Shown here: piece after piece, positions 39,451-48,672 of the stretch
Numbering within the stretch: position 1 is the stretch's first letter
How the letters are laid out: every line of letters starts with the position of its first letter
From: Nostoc edaphicum CCNP1411
GTDB lineage: Bacteria > Cyanobacteriota > Cyanobacteriia > Cyanobacteriales > Nostocaceae
Length of the DNA stretch: 64,000 nt
Assembly (NCBI RefSeq): GCF_014023275.1
Contig: NZ_CP054698.1
Coordinates: 4,464,001-4,528,000 of the forward strand
Direction: 5' to 3'
The notes under the pieces: generated by a model
What the model was told of the DNA's origin: nothing
The model's input: only the letters and a program-made list of their open reading frames with translations
The model's database searches: none
Made by a program: the position numbers and the translations under genes

Positions 39451-40353
39451 ATGAATTCCGAATCGAAACTTTCTCAAACAGCCAATTCGTCATTTACAAT
39501 GGACGATTTTGCCAAAGCACTAGAAAAACACGACTACCAATTTCAAAAGGGACAGATTGTACATGGCAAAGTGTTCCAACTTGACCATGATGGTGCATAC
39601 GTTGATATTGGTGGCAAGTCGTCAGCTTTTCTGCCGCGCGATGAGGCTTCTTTGAGAGCAGTTACCGATTTATCGGAGGTGCTGCCACTGCAAGAGGAAA
39701 TGCAATTTTTGATTATCCGAGATCAGGATGCAGAAGGTCAAGTCACCCTTTCTCGAAAGCAGTTGGAAATTCAGCACATCTGGGAACGACTGGCCGAAAT
39801 GCAGGAAAATGCTCAGACTGTGCAAGTACGGGTTATGGGTGTGAATAAAGGCGGTGTCACCGTTGATATTCTCTCCTTGCGGGGATTTATTCCGCGATCG
39901 CACCTGGCAGAGCGTGATAATTTAGAAGCACTCAAAGGTCAAAATCTGACTGTGGGTTTTTTGGAAATTAATAAAAACACCAATAAACTCATTCTTTCTC
40001 AGCGTTTAGCAACTCGTTCTAGCAACTTCAGTTTATTAGAACTCGGTCAACTGGTGGAAGGCAAAGTTACCGGCATCAAACCTTTTGGTGTATTTGTCGA
40101 TTTAAGTGGCATGAGCGCCTTGCTTCATATTAAGCAGGTAAGCCAAAAATTCATTGAATCTCTCGAAAAAGTATTTCAAGTTGGTCAGCCAATTAAAGCT
40201 GTAATTATTGACTTGGATGAAGGTAAAGGGCGTGTTGCTCTTTCTACCAGAGTTTTGGAAAACTTCCCTGGCGAAGTCTTAGAAAATATGGATGAAGTGA
40301 TGGCTTCAGCTGAGGCGCGTGCCAATAGAGCTAATAATAAAGCATCTGAATAG
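39451..40353 (+). CDS. S1 RNA-binding domain protein (ribosomal S1 homologue)
   Basis: A 300-residue protein with three S1/OB modules at about 33-102, 119-188 and 204-273. Examples are KGQIVHGKVFQLDHDGAYVD and GQLVEGKVTGIKPFGVFVDL. This is the short, three-domain S1 form of cyanobacteria and chloroplasts. Nostoc genomes usually carry two such genes, and this one is of the second type (Rps1b-like) by its N-terminus. A role in mRNA binding at translation initiation is expected from the family. Confidence 0.9.
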   Translation: MNSESKLSQTANSSFTMDDFAKALEKHDYQFQKGQIVHGKVFQLDHDGAYVDIGGKSSAFLPRDEASLRAVTDLSEVLPLQEEMQFLIIRDQDAEGQVTLSRKQLEIQHIWERLAEMQENAQTVQVRVMGVNKGGVTVDILSLRGFIPRSHLAERDNLEALKGQNLTVGFLEINKNTNKLILSQRLATRSSNFSLLELGQLVEGKVTGIKPFGVFVDLSGMSALLHIKQVSQKFIESLEKVFQVGQPIKAVIIDLDEGKGRVALSTRVLENFPGEVLENMDEVMASAEARANRANNKASE

Positions 40354-40903
40354 TTTTAAGATGGGCTGCTTACACAAAGCATACATAGTGCGTAAGCGTA
40401 GCCCATCGTAGACATCACACCTGCGGCAAGTGGGATTAATCGGTGAATAGCGCCCACAAATTGATTAATAATCAATATTTCATGACTACCCCTACATCTA
40501 CAAAGATGTAGGGGGATTGCAAATTAGGAAAACTTTTCACAGACTGTTGTCTAGCCCCTGGCATACAGTGTACACAAAAGTTCTAAAAGCCCAGCTTGAT
40601 GAGACTTTCCTCGTTCCCCTACTCTACATGGTAACAAGAGAACAAAGGAAAATCAGGCTTTTTCAACTTGTGTATTTACCAGCAGAAAATGCTTGTAAAA
40701 CAGTAATTTCAGCCAGTTTAAGATGACTTTCGCTATGAGCCGCAGAATTTATTATGAGGCAAAATTCTGCAATATATCTCTTGTAAAAATATTTTGTGAT
40801 ATGGTGATAAGCTGACCTACTGCGAATTGAATCGTCCGAGTTTAAAACACTAGGATTTTCCGCAAAACTGTGCTTGCTTAAATTCTTTACGTGACAATGA
40901 TTT
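40354..40903. other. Spacer with a strong hairpin and a palindromic repeat
   Basis: About 550 bases with no supported gene. A GCGTAAGCGTAGCCCATCG repeat (a common Nostoc word) lies at about 40391, and a strong hairpin lies at 40489-40514 (listed separately). A short 69-codon frame at 40517-40726 lacks coding character. Confidence 0.5.
40489..40514. repeat. Perfect 11-bp hairpin, copy 1
   Basis: CCCCTACATCT (40489-40499) and its exact complement AGATGTAGGGG (40504-40514) enclose an ACAA loop. No T tract follows, so it is not a clear terminator. A close relative with the same loop lies at 42112-42143, on the other side of the desaturase gene. Confidence 0.8.
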
Positions 40904-41992
40904 ATGACTATTAGTACCGAGCAGAAACTAATTCATCAGAAAATATATGCCAAAGAATTACGTTCCCTAATGCCACCTGAAGCATTTATTCCCGATCCAA
41001 GTAAATTAGTTATCTTGTTCATTAATCTGGCTATCTTGATTCTAGGTTGGATGATAGCGGCTCGGCTAGATTGTTGGTCGCCATATCTTTTATGGCTTTA
41101 TCTACCTCTAACCATCGTTATGGGCAACAGCGTGGTTGTTTTACTATTTAGTACCCACGATCTGATGCATGGTAGCGTGATTAAAAACGCTCGATTATCC
41201 TATATCATTAGCTTTTTAGGGCTAACAATGTTGTGGATGCCACCAACGTTGTGGAAGGCAGTTCATAATCGAGTACATCATAATCACACTAATGATTTGG
41301 GCGACCCTGATCGCAATTACTTATATGAACAGTCTGCAACCTGGGGAAAATGGATTCAGGACTTATTTGTGCCTTCTACTGAAGTCAATCCGATATGGTT
41401 CACAGTGGGAATGACTTCTGCTTGGGGAGTACATACTTTTCGCAATCTGACATCTGTGCTATTTTTCAATCATGAATCCGTCGATTATGTTCCTGCTGCA
41501 TTTACAGTCAGTCCTAAAGATCGTCGGGCGATCGCAGGTGAATTATTAATGATGATAATGATTCATCTGAGTATCCTCATCTATCTCCAGTTTGAACCCA
41601 TAAAGCTCATACTTGGTTACTTTTTACCGATTGCAATTGGTTATGCTGGAGTAATGTTTTATATTTATACCAATCATTTACTTTGTCGGATGACCAGCGT
41701 TAACGATCCACTGATTAATAGTATGTCTCTCCGGGTTTATAAAATATTTGACCTGTTGCATTTAAATTTTTCTCACCATACTGAACATCATATTTTTCCA
41801 GGAATGAACTCTGATTACTATTGTCTGGTTAGGGATTTGTTAGAAACTCACTATCCTGAACGCTTTAATTTATTGGATGCTGGGGAGGCTTGGTACTTGC
41901 TGCTGCAAACTCCCCGACATTATAAAGATGAAAATACTCTTACAGATTGGTCAGGAGAAAAGTCTGTTCCCTGCCCTACAAGCGACAATTAA
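40904..41992 (+). CDS. Membrane fatty-acid-desaturase family protein
   Basis: A di-iron membrane enzyme of 362 residues. The three histidine boxes are complete: HDLMH (85-89), HNRVHH (121-126) and HHTEHH (291-296), with hydrophobic segments at about 33-55, 65-84, 98-115 and 210-255. The family introduces double bonds or hydroxyl/keto groups in lipids and related substrates. Spacing and boxes do not match DesA, DesB or DesD closely, so the substrate stays open. The gene lies between two related hairpins and has no co-directional close neighbour. Confidence 0.88.
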   Translation: MTISTEQKLIHQKIYAKELRSLMPPEAFIPDPSKLVILFINLAILILGWMIAARLDCWSPYLLWLYLPLTIVMGNSVVVLLFSTHDLMHGSVIKNARLSYIISFLGLTMLWMPPTLWKAVHNRVHHNHTNDLGDPDRNYLYEQSATWGKWIQDLFVPSTEVNPIWFTVGMTSAWGVHTFRNLTSVLFFNHESVDYVPAAFTVSPKDRRAIAGELLMMIMIHLSILIYLQFEPIKLILGYFLPIAIGYAGVMFYIYTNHLLCRMTSVNDPLINSMSLRVYKIFDLLHLNFSHHTEHHIFPGMNSDYYCLVRDLLETHYPERFNLLDAGEAWYLLLQTPRHYKDENTLTDWSGEKSVPCPTSDN

Positions 41993-42111
41993 AAAGCTGA
42001 CTTTTTACGGTATATGGAAAACCTCTCTTCTATTTCTCTCTCCTAGAAGGCTCAAATGTCAGTTTAACAAGCTATTGACTTGTTGAGCCAGTAAAACTAA
42101 TCCCATTACCA

Positions 42112-42148
42112 TATCCCCCACATCTACAAAGATATGGGGGATAATTTT
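42112..42148 (+). terminator. Hairpin, copy 2, probable terminator of the desaturase gene
   Basis: TATCCCCCACATCT (42112-42125) pairs with AGATATGGGGGATA (42130-42143) with one mismatch around an ACAA loop, followed by a T-rich tract (ATTTTT). It shares loop and stem core with the hairpin at 40489. Confidence 0.7.
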
Positions 42149-42330
42149 TACAGGATTAAGATAAATAAGGTGTGACCTATTGGTTTAGTTGGCGTGAGGA
42201 TATCTTGAGCATGGCAACAAAGTATAAAAATATGCTCGTACCTTTGTTGAAGTATTGCTGATCAGATTTTGAGCATATATCGAGCATTTCAAAAACTATA
42301 AACGCTGAAATATTCAATTAAGGTATTTAT

Positions 42331-43206
42331 ATGTTTCTGGTAACTGGAGCAACGGGAGGAATTGGTCGCAGAGTTGTGCGACTCCTACGGCAACGAGAAC
42401 AGTCTGTGCGGGCATTTGTCCGCCTTAACTCGCGCTACAGCGAGTTAGAACACCGGGGTGCAGAAATTTTCATTGGTGATTTGCTACAGGAAAAAGATAT
42501 CCAGAAAGCTAGCCGAGGTGTGCGGTATATTATCAGCGCCCACGGTTCTGATAGCGATGCCCTATCCTTAGATTACCGCGCCAATATTGAACTTATTGAC
42601 CAGGCAAAAGCCAATGGCGTCGAGCATTTTGTTTTCATTTCCGTACTGGGAGCCGATCGCGGTTATGAAGACGCTCCCGTTTTCAAAGCCAAACGAGCAG
42701 TAGAGCGATATTTGGCAGCTAGTGGCTTGAATTACACTATTTTACGCCCAGCTGGATTAGCATCTAACTTGCTGCCATTAGTAGAACGGTTTCGCGAAAC
42801 AGGATTGTATCTGCTGATTGGCGATCGCAAAAACCGTACCTCAATTGTCAGTACCGATGATTTGGCAAGGATAGTAGTGGATTCTGTGACGGTTGAAGGC
42901 GCTCGTAACCAGATTTTACCCGTTGGAGGCCCGGAGATTTTATTGCGAGAAGATATTCCCCGAATTTTTGGTCGGATCTTTGCCAAAGAGCCAGTAATAA
43001 TTAATTCACCACTATTTCTAATTGATGGATTACAAGGTGCATTGGGTTTATTTAATCCTCAAATCCAAAAAGCTTTGGGAACTTATCGCACATTGCTAGC
43101 AAATGAATTTTTCTGTACAAAAGATGAAATTGCCAATTTAGAGGCGATTTATAACTTTAAATTGGAGACATTAGAAAATTTTTTGCGGCGCTATTTAGCA
43201 GTTTGA
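42331..43206 (+). CDS. NmrA/Ycf39-type NAD(P)-binding SDR
   Basis: An atypical short-chain dehydrogenase of 291 residues. The Rossmann motif is FLVTGATGGIGRRVVRLLRQ (residues 2-21), then VRAFVR, the GDLLQEKDIQKAS segment and HFVFISVLGADRG (about 95-107). Its tyrosine/lysine catalytic pair is not clear, as in NmrA and Ycf39 proteins, which act as regulators or assembly factors. The substrate or partner is unknown. The gene stands alone before a dispersed repeat block. Confidence 0.88.
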   Translation: MFLVTGATGGIGRRVVRLLRQREQSVRAFVRLNSRYSELEHRGAEIFIGDLLQEKDIQKASRGVRYIISAHGSDSDALSLDYRANIELIDQAKANGVEHFVFISVLGADRGYEDAPVFKAKRAVERYLAASGLNYTILRPAGLASNLLPLVERFRETGLYLLIGDRKNRTSIVSTDDLARIVVDSVTVEGARNQILPVGGPEILLREDIPRIFGRIFAKEPVIINSPLFLIDGLQGALGLFNPQIQKALGTYRTLLANEFFCTKDEIANLEAIYNFKLETLENFLRRYLAV

Positions 43207-43310
43207 ATAGTCATTGGTCATTGGTCATTAGTCATTAGTGAATAACAAAGGACAAAGGACAAATAACAAATGACAAAGGACAAATGACAAATAACAAAGG
43301 ACAAAAATAT
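43207..43310. repeat. GTCATTGG/GGACAAATGACAA repeat block
   Basis: GTCATTGGTCATTGGTCATT (about 43210-43229) is followed by several GGACAAA and ATGACAAA words. Part of the block lies in frame before the HlyD start and mimics an N-terminal extension. Confidence 0.72.
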
Positions 43311-44792
43311 ATGGTAAATGCTGCTCAAGCACGTCAGACAAAAGAGCGATTCGCCCAACCAGAGGAACAACTCACTTATGAATTAGGTAAAGCGGTACAG
43401 GAATTGCCACCCCTGTACACTAGATTATTAGCGGGAACGATGAGCGCCATTGTCTTTGGAGCGATCGCTTGGGCGTACTTTTCACAAATAGATGAAGTAG
43501 CAACAGCACCAGGGGAATTAATTGCTTCCACACAGGTAAGACCGGTGACATCCTTGGCTGGAGGGTCAATTGTCGCCGTCAAAGTGCAAGAAGGCGATCG
43601 CGTTACCAAAGGTCAAATTCTGATTCAAAAAGATCCAGACTTGCAGAAAACCGATGTTTCCCGCCTAGCCAAATCTACCAGATTAATTCAGGACGATTTG
43701 CAACGTTTGGATGCAGAACGCATTGGAGGCACAACTACTGGGACGAAAGTACAAGATGAACTTTTAAACTCCCGTTTGCAAGACTACCAAGCGCGTCAAG
43801 CAGGGGCGGAAGCAGAAGCAAATCGCCAAATAGCACTCATCGATCAAGCCAAAGTCCGGTTGACTCGATTGCAAGACAACTTAGTGAATGCCAAAACTAG
43901 CGTTGCAAATGCTAAAACTAACCTTGCCAATGCAGATAGCATCCGCATTAAAATTGAAAGTAATTTGGCTCTCGCCCAAGAAAGGGAAAAAAGCTTACGC
44001 ACCCTAATTACTCCTGGCGCTGTACCTCGTGTCGATTACTTGGATGCCCAAGAAAGATTAACTCGTGCAAAGACAGAAATCACTAGATCACAAGATGAAG
44101 TGATTAACGCCCAAAATAGAATCACAGAAGCTCAAGATAAAGTCACATCATTAGAAAAAGATATTGCTGCCCAAGCCCAAGAAATTCGCCAAGCAGAACA
44201 AGCTTACAACGCTGCACGCAGTCAGGCCCAGCGTGTAGCATCAGAACGCCAAAGTGAAATTTTGACTCAGTTCAACAAGCGTAAAGAAGAACTGACAACT
44301 GTTCAAGGTCAATTAGAACAGGCGAGAAAACAGCAAGCATTAGAAACCATTGAGGCTCCAGTTGCGGGTACGATTTACAGAGTCAAAGCCACCAAAGGGC
44401 CAGTACAAGTGGGTGAAGAATTAGTGTCAATTTTGCCGGAAGGGGAAGAAATGCTCCTAGAAGTGAAAGTTCTCAACCGCGATATTGGGTTTATTCGTCA
44501 AGGAATGAAGGCAAAAGTGAAAATGGCAACTTTCCCCTTCCAGGAATTTGGCATTGTGGAGGGCGAAGTAATGCAAGTCAGTCCGAATGCAATTATTGAT
44601 AAAGAATTAGGCTTAGTTTTTCCTACAAGAATTAAGTTAAGTAAACACACCGTAAATGTGCGGGGTCAGGAAGTAGCATTTACACCAGGGATGGCCGCTA
44701 CAGGTGAAATTGTAACTCGTAAAAAGTCAATTTTGACATTCATCACTGAGCCTGTGACCCGACGGTTCAACGAGGCATTTTCGGTTAGGTAG
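43311..44792 (+). CDS. HlyD-family membrane fusion protein
   Basis: Periplasmic adaptor of a type I or ABC-type exporter, 493 residues. One membrane segment (about 46-66, GTMSAIVFGAIAWAYF) is followed by the lipoyl half-motif VTSLAGGSIVAVKVQEGDRV, a long coiled coil (about 110-330, many AQDKVTSLEKDIAAQAQEI-like heptads), and the second lipoyl half plus beta barrel (EAPVAGTIYRVKATKGPVQV). ATG 43311 is chosen because the upstream in-frame ATG at 43284 lies within the dispersed repeat. No ABC ATPase gene is adjacent. The convergent neighbour is a subtilase without an obvious Sec signal, a possible export client by inference. Confidence 0.9.
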   Translation: MVNAAQARQTKERFAQPEEQLTYELGKAVQELPPLYTRLLAGTMSAIVFGAIAWAYFSQIDEVATAPGELIASTQVRPVTSLAGGSIVAVKVQEGDRVTKGQILIQKDPDLQKTDVSRLAKSTRLIQDDLQRLDAERIGGTTTGTKVQDELLNSRLQDYQARQAGAEAEANRQIALIDQAKVRLTRLQDNLVNAKTSVANAKTNLANADSIRIKIESNLALAQEREKSLRTLITPGAVPRVDYLDAQERLTRAKTEITRSQDEVINAQNRITEAQDKVTSLEKDIAAQAQEIRQAEQAYNAARSQAQRVASERQSEILTQFNKRKEELTTVQGQLEQARKQQALETIEAPVAGTIYRVKATKGPVQVGEELVSILPEGEEMLLEVKVLNRDIGFIRQGMKAKVKMATFPFQEFGIVEGEVMQVSPNAIIDKELGLVFPTRIKLSKHTVNVRGQEVAFTPGMAATGEIVTRKKSILTFITEPVTRRFNEAFSVR

Positions 44793-45013
44793 GTTTGTAG
44801 CCTCTCCTGTTTTTATTCCAGTTCAAAGGGGATTCACAAAAGTTATGCCTTGGTTGGGCTACGCCTACGCATCCCACAACCCACACCCCACACCTAAAAT
44901 GTAAGGATTTAGCATTGCTAAACCCTTACATTCATTCACAACAAACGAATTAGTTGGTTGGTTGATTTTCTTAACCAAGCATTATTGAACTGAACTGCAA
45001 ATCACTACAATTT

Positions 45014-46804
45014 TCAAACCATACCCAAGAATTTTCTATACTGATCTATTTGTTTTTGCATTTCCTCTAGTAGTTTGCCAAAATCAAGATTATTTTCATC
45101 CTCATTGCTATCCATATTTGTGCTGCCCAGAATCTTCTCATAGTTTTGGAATTGCGACCATAATTCTGGATTGGCTAATCCGTTATTACCTGCGGTTGGT
45201 GTCAGATATTTTGTCGTTTCTGTAATTGCCTGACCAATCAGAGAACCGAGATCGGAATTATTAAAACTAGCGAGGGTTTCTGGTGTCAGATATTTTGTAG
45301 TTTCTGTAATTGCCTGACCAATCAGAAAACCGACATCAGAATTATTAAAACTAGCGAGGGTTCCTGGTGTCAGATATTTTGCCGTTTCTGTAATTGCCTG
45401 ACCAATCAGAAAACCAACATTGGAATTATTAAGACTAGAAATTGTCTGTTGTGATGTCAGATAACTTGCGGTTTGTGTATAAACGCGTAGCAGGTTGTCG
45501 CCAGACATTGACTGACTCGCTAGAGAAGCAAAATTGTAACTATTAGAACTAGAGATTGTACTTTGTGTATTATTTCTTGCTGTCTCTGCAATCACCTGAC
45601 TCGCTAGAGAACTGACATTAGAAATATTTAAACTAGAGCTTGTAGTTTGTGTAGTATTCCCTGCGGTTTCTGTGACAATCTGACGTACTTGGGCATCAGT
45701 CAGGTTGGGGTTAGCACTAAGCATTAGAGCAACTACACCAGCAACGTGAGGAGTAGCCATAGAAGTGCCATTATAAGTAGCATATTGATTATTCGGAACT
45801 GAGGAGTAGACCTTGACTCCTGGGGCTGTGACGTAGGCGATTTCATCCGTTCCAGAACGGTTAGAGAAGTCGGGCATATTATTATTTCTATCTACTGCCC
45901 CAACTGCAATTCCCGACTTGTATGCATAACGGGCGGGATAATCTGGTAATGAGTCACCATCATTACCTGCTGCCATGACAACAATCACTCCTTTGCTGCT
46001 GGCATAGTTAATAGCTGACTCTAGAGTACGATTGGCAGATGCGCCTCCTAAACTGAGATTAATTACATTAGCTCCATTATCCACAGCGTAGCGAATACCC
46101 TTAGAGATGGAACTATAGGAACCAGAGCCAGAGTCATTTAAAACTTTGACGGGCATAATCTTGGCATTGTATGCAATACCAGTGACACCGTAGTTATTAT
46201 TTTCTCCTGCGATCGTGCCGGAAACATGGGTGCCATGACCGTTTATGTCTAGGGTGTTGTTGTTGTTACCAGAGAAGTTCCAGCCGTAATTATCATCAAT
46301 ATAACCATTGCCATCATCATCTATACCGTTACCAGCAATTTCGTTGGCATTTGTCCAGATATTATTCCTCAAATCCTCGTGGTTGTAGTCAACCCCAGTA
46401 TCTACAACAGCAACAACAACACCTTGACCTGTGTATCCATGTGCCCAAACTTCTGGTGCTTTAACAAGGTCTGCCCCCCAATTATTGCCACCAAGATTAG
46501 GAACATCAGCAAAGGTATTCTGACCAGTAGCTCTAGCCACTGCTGCTGCCCCATTAATCAAGCCATAGCCATTGGTGGAGTTATAATTTCCAGTGCTAAA
46601 AGCATTAGCAGTAGCGTTAATGGTATTTTCGGAGTCACCGTTATTTAGCAACTGCACGTCCGCGGAAGTTGAGTTATAGCTACTACGTCCGCTGAAGTTA
46701 ATGCTGTAGTCATCCTTCGTATTAAAGCTATCTAATGAGGATATTGAAGTGACGTTTAGCTGTTTATCTGGCAGCACATTGTTATTAACATCATCAATGA
46801 GCAT
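45014..46804 (-). CDS. Subtilisin-like serine protease with tandem-repeat tail
   Basis: A 596-residue S8 family protease. The triad is D135 in VAVVDTGVDY, H190 in INGHGTHVSG and S348 in NGTSMATPHVAG, with oxyanion N281 in AAGNDGD. The 110-residue N-terminus is Ser/Asn-rich with no hydrophobic Sec signal. After residue 394 the chain becomes repetitive; residues 461-542 are three near-identical 28-residue units (GFLIGQAITETTKYLTP). It ends with a charged helix. It may leave the cell by a signal-less route such as type I export. It is convergent with the HlyD gene, 221 bases apart. Confidence 0.92.
   Translation of the reverse strand: MLIDDVNNNVLPDKQLNVTSISSLDSFNTKDDYSINFSGRSSYNSTSADVQLLNNGDSENTINATANAFSTGNYNSTNGYGLINGAAAVARATGQNTFADVPNLGGNNWGADLVKAPEVWAHGYTGQGVVVAVVDTGVDYNHEDLRNNIWTNANEIAGNGIDDDGNGYIDDNYGWNFSGNNNNTLDINGHGTHVSGTIAGENNNYGVTGIAYNAKIMPVKVLNDSGSGSYSSISKGIRYAVDNGANVINLSLGGASANRTLESAINYASSKGVIVVMAAGNDGDSLPDYPARYAYKSGIAVGAVDRNNNMPDFSNRSGTDEIAYVTAPGVKVYSSVPNNQYATYNGTSMATPHVAGVVALMLSANPNLTDAQVRQIVTETAGNTTQTTSSSLNISNVSSLASQVIAETARNNTQSTISSSNSYNFASLASQSMSGDNLLRVYTQTASYLTSQQTISSLNNSNVGFLIGQAITETAKYLTPGTLASFNNSDVGFLIGQAITETTKYLTPETLASFNNSDLGSLIGQAITETTKYLTPTAGNNGLANPELWSQFQNYEKILGSTNMDSNEDENNLDFGKLLEEMQKQIDQYRKFLGMV
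45179..45424 (-). repeat. 84-bp tandem repeats inside the protease gene
   Basis: Three consecutive units of 84 bases (the last slightly shorter) encode the 28-residue repeats ending LTPGTLASFNN, LTPETLASFNN and LTPTAGNNG. Close nucleotide identity between units points to recent duplication. More diverged units lie just upstream in the gene (residues about 394-460). Confidence 0.85.
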
Positions 46805-47700
46805 AAGTATTTTTTCTCAAAGATAGCAATCGTTTTTTTGACAGATTCCAGCGTTAAAACCTTTACAAGAAAAAGATTTTAATTTGTGAATAAGCTCTAT
46901 TGTCAATAATTACTATGTAATCTCACAACAAAATGCTAATTCTACTACTAAAAAACATAATTAATAGTAGAATTTTTCTTGGCATATTAATTGATACAAT
47001 AAAAATTAAATTTGTATCAGTTTAACTATCAATTGGCGGATAAAAAATTAATTTAGCTATGCTTCTAAACTTATAATTTCTAAAGGTTTTTAACATTAGT
47101 TAATATCTGTCATACCAATAGAGTGTGTTACAAAGAAAGGTAGAGGACAGAAGACTTTTATGAAAGAAGTATTAATAAAAACTTTAGTTGTGGGTTATTG
47201 CCCACCAGTATAAAAATATTTGTGTCGATAGCGCCGACGGCAAGCGAGTCAGGCGCTTTTGTGTCGCTAACGCGACGCTCGATAGCGTAGCGTTAGCGAC
47301 ACGAGACACAAGGAAGCCAGTGCGGTCTTGGAATGCATCCTAAGTGAAGCATCTGGCGTCGTCCTTACTTCAATGTCAAAACTTAATTTTGTCTAAAAAG
47401 ACCAACAGTCTACGGAGTATAAAAAGGAGGAAATTCTTCTCAAACTAAGTTTTTAAGATTTGTATGTACACTGTAGTTTTGTAGGAGAGAGGTTTTGAAC
47501 TCTCTCCATTTCCTCTTAGAGTATCTTTGATTCCACATGACGTGAAAAGTCAGATTTGGAACAGCTTATTAGAGTTTTAGCGTAGGCATTGTAGAACTTT
47601 TCGATCTACTGAATTTATTTTTTGAAGTTCCCTTAATAACAGGTGGAAAGTTTCACTTGGGTCTAAATCCCCACTTTCTACCCGATAACTGAGAACTGAT
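46805..47700. other. Long spacer with palindromes, no gene seen
   Basis: About 900 bases between the protease start and the sds 3' end. The first 300 bases are very AT-rich. At 47220-47310 there is a cluster of GC-rich palindromes (listed separately). Near 47320 a GTGCGGTCTTGGAATGCATCC word is a decayed dispersed Nostoc repeat. No ORF with coding character was found. Confidence 0.5.
47261..47302. repeat. Perfect 13-bp GC-rich hairpin
   Basis: GTGTCGCTAACGC (47261-47273) is exactly complementary to GCGTTAGCGACAC (47290-47302), with a 16-base loop that itself contains CGCTCGATAGCG. Typical of dispersed REP-like palindromes in Nostoc. Confidence 0.8.
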
Positions 47701-48672
47701 TTAATAGAGGCGACTCAGTGTGTACTCAGCTATGTTAATCAATGCCTGGTGGGATTCTGAGGGTGGGAGAACTGCAAGATGTTCAATTGCTAACTTAGCA
47801 TGGTGAGCAGCTAACTCTCGCGCCTGCTGTATACCTTGACTGTCTTGAATTAATGCTAGTGCTTGCTCTAAATCATCTTCTTGAGCAAACTCTCGTTCAA
47901 TCAGCACTTCTAAAGATGGTTTTTCTGCTAAAGCAAATAAAACCGGTGCAGTCAGATTACCACTTTTGAGATCCGACCCCACTGGTTTACCCAAGGTATC
48001 TGTTGTACTGGTGAAATCTAGAATGTCGTCAACAATTTGAAATGCTATACCAAAATGACGACCGTAGCTATACAGATGCTCAACAGTTTCTCGTGAGACT
48101 TCACTGAGCAATCCAGCTGCTTTAGAACTGTTAGCGATTAACGAAGCTGTTTTGTAGTAACTCTTCTCAATGTAAGTTTCAATAGAGATACCAGCATCAA
48201 AACGATTTAATCCCTGCTGAATCTCCCCAGTAGCCAGATCCATAATGACTTCTGAGAGCAGTTTCACCACCTCCAAATTGTCCAAGTTTGCTAAATACCA
48301 GGACGATTGGGCAAAGAGAAAATCTCCTGCTAAGATGGCAATGCGGTTCCCAAACAAACTATGAACAGTGGGAACGCCTCGCCGCACGTCTGATTCATCT
48401 ACCACGTCGTCATGTACCAAACTTGCTGTGTGAATCATTTCTGTAATCTCAGCTAGGCGGCGGTGACGCGGTGTAATGTCTTGTTCTAACATTGTTGCCC
48501 GCGATATTAGCAGGACAATTGCTGGTCTGATACGCTTTCCCCCAGCTCCGAATAAATGTTCGGCTGCTGCAAACAGAATGGGGTGGCGGTTTCCAACTAG
48601 CTGTTTTAGGTTATCTGCTAGTAGTCGCAGGTCTGCTTCCACAGGGGTAAACAGGGAGGTGGCTGGGGTCAT
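47701..48672 (-). CDS. sds: Solanesyl/all-trans polyprenyl diphosphate synthase
   Basis: Builds the long prenyl chain (C40-C45) of plastoquinone from IPP and shorter allylic diphosphates. The 323 residues carry both aspartate-rich motifs: DDVVDESD (88-95, first) and DDILDF in FQIVDDILDF (second), plus GGKRIRPAIVLL. In heterocystous cyanobacteria it follows the amiC-murI genes on the same strand, as here, with a spacer of about 1.2 kb. It links photosynthetic quinone supply with this envelope cluster only by position. Confidence 0.93.
   Translation of the reverse strand: MTPATSLFTPVEADLRLLADNLKQLVGNRHPILFAAAEHLFGAGGKRIRPAIVLLISRATMLEQDITPRHRRLAEITEMIHTASLVHDDVVDESDVRRGVPTVHSLFGNRIAILAGDFLFAQSSWYLANLDNLEVVKLLSEVIMDLATGEIQQGLNRFDAGISIETYIEKSYYKTASLIANSSKAAGLLSEVSRETVEHLYSYGRHFGIAFQIVDDILDFTSTTDTLGKPVGSDLKSGNLTAPVLFALAEKPSLEVLIEREFAQEDDLEQALALIQDSQGIQQARELAAHHAKLAIEHLAVLPPSESHQALINIAEYTLSRLY

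Noticed and set aside
40517..40726. A 69-codon plus-strand frame beside the first hairpin
   Set aside because: No family features, no ribosome site, and it lies in spacer with repeats on both sides.
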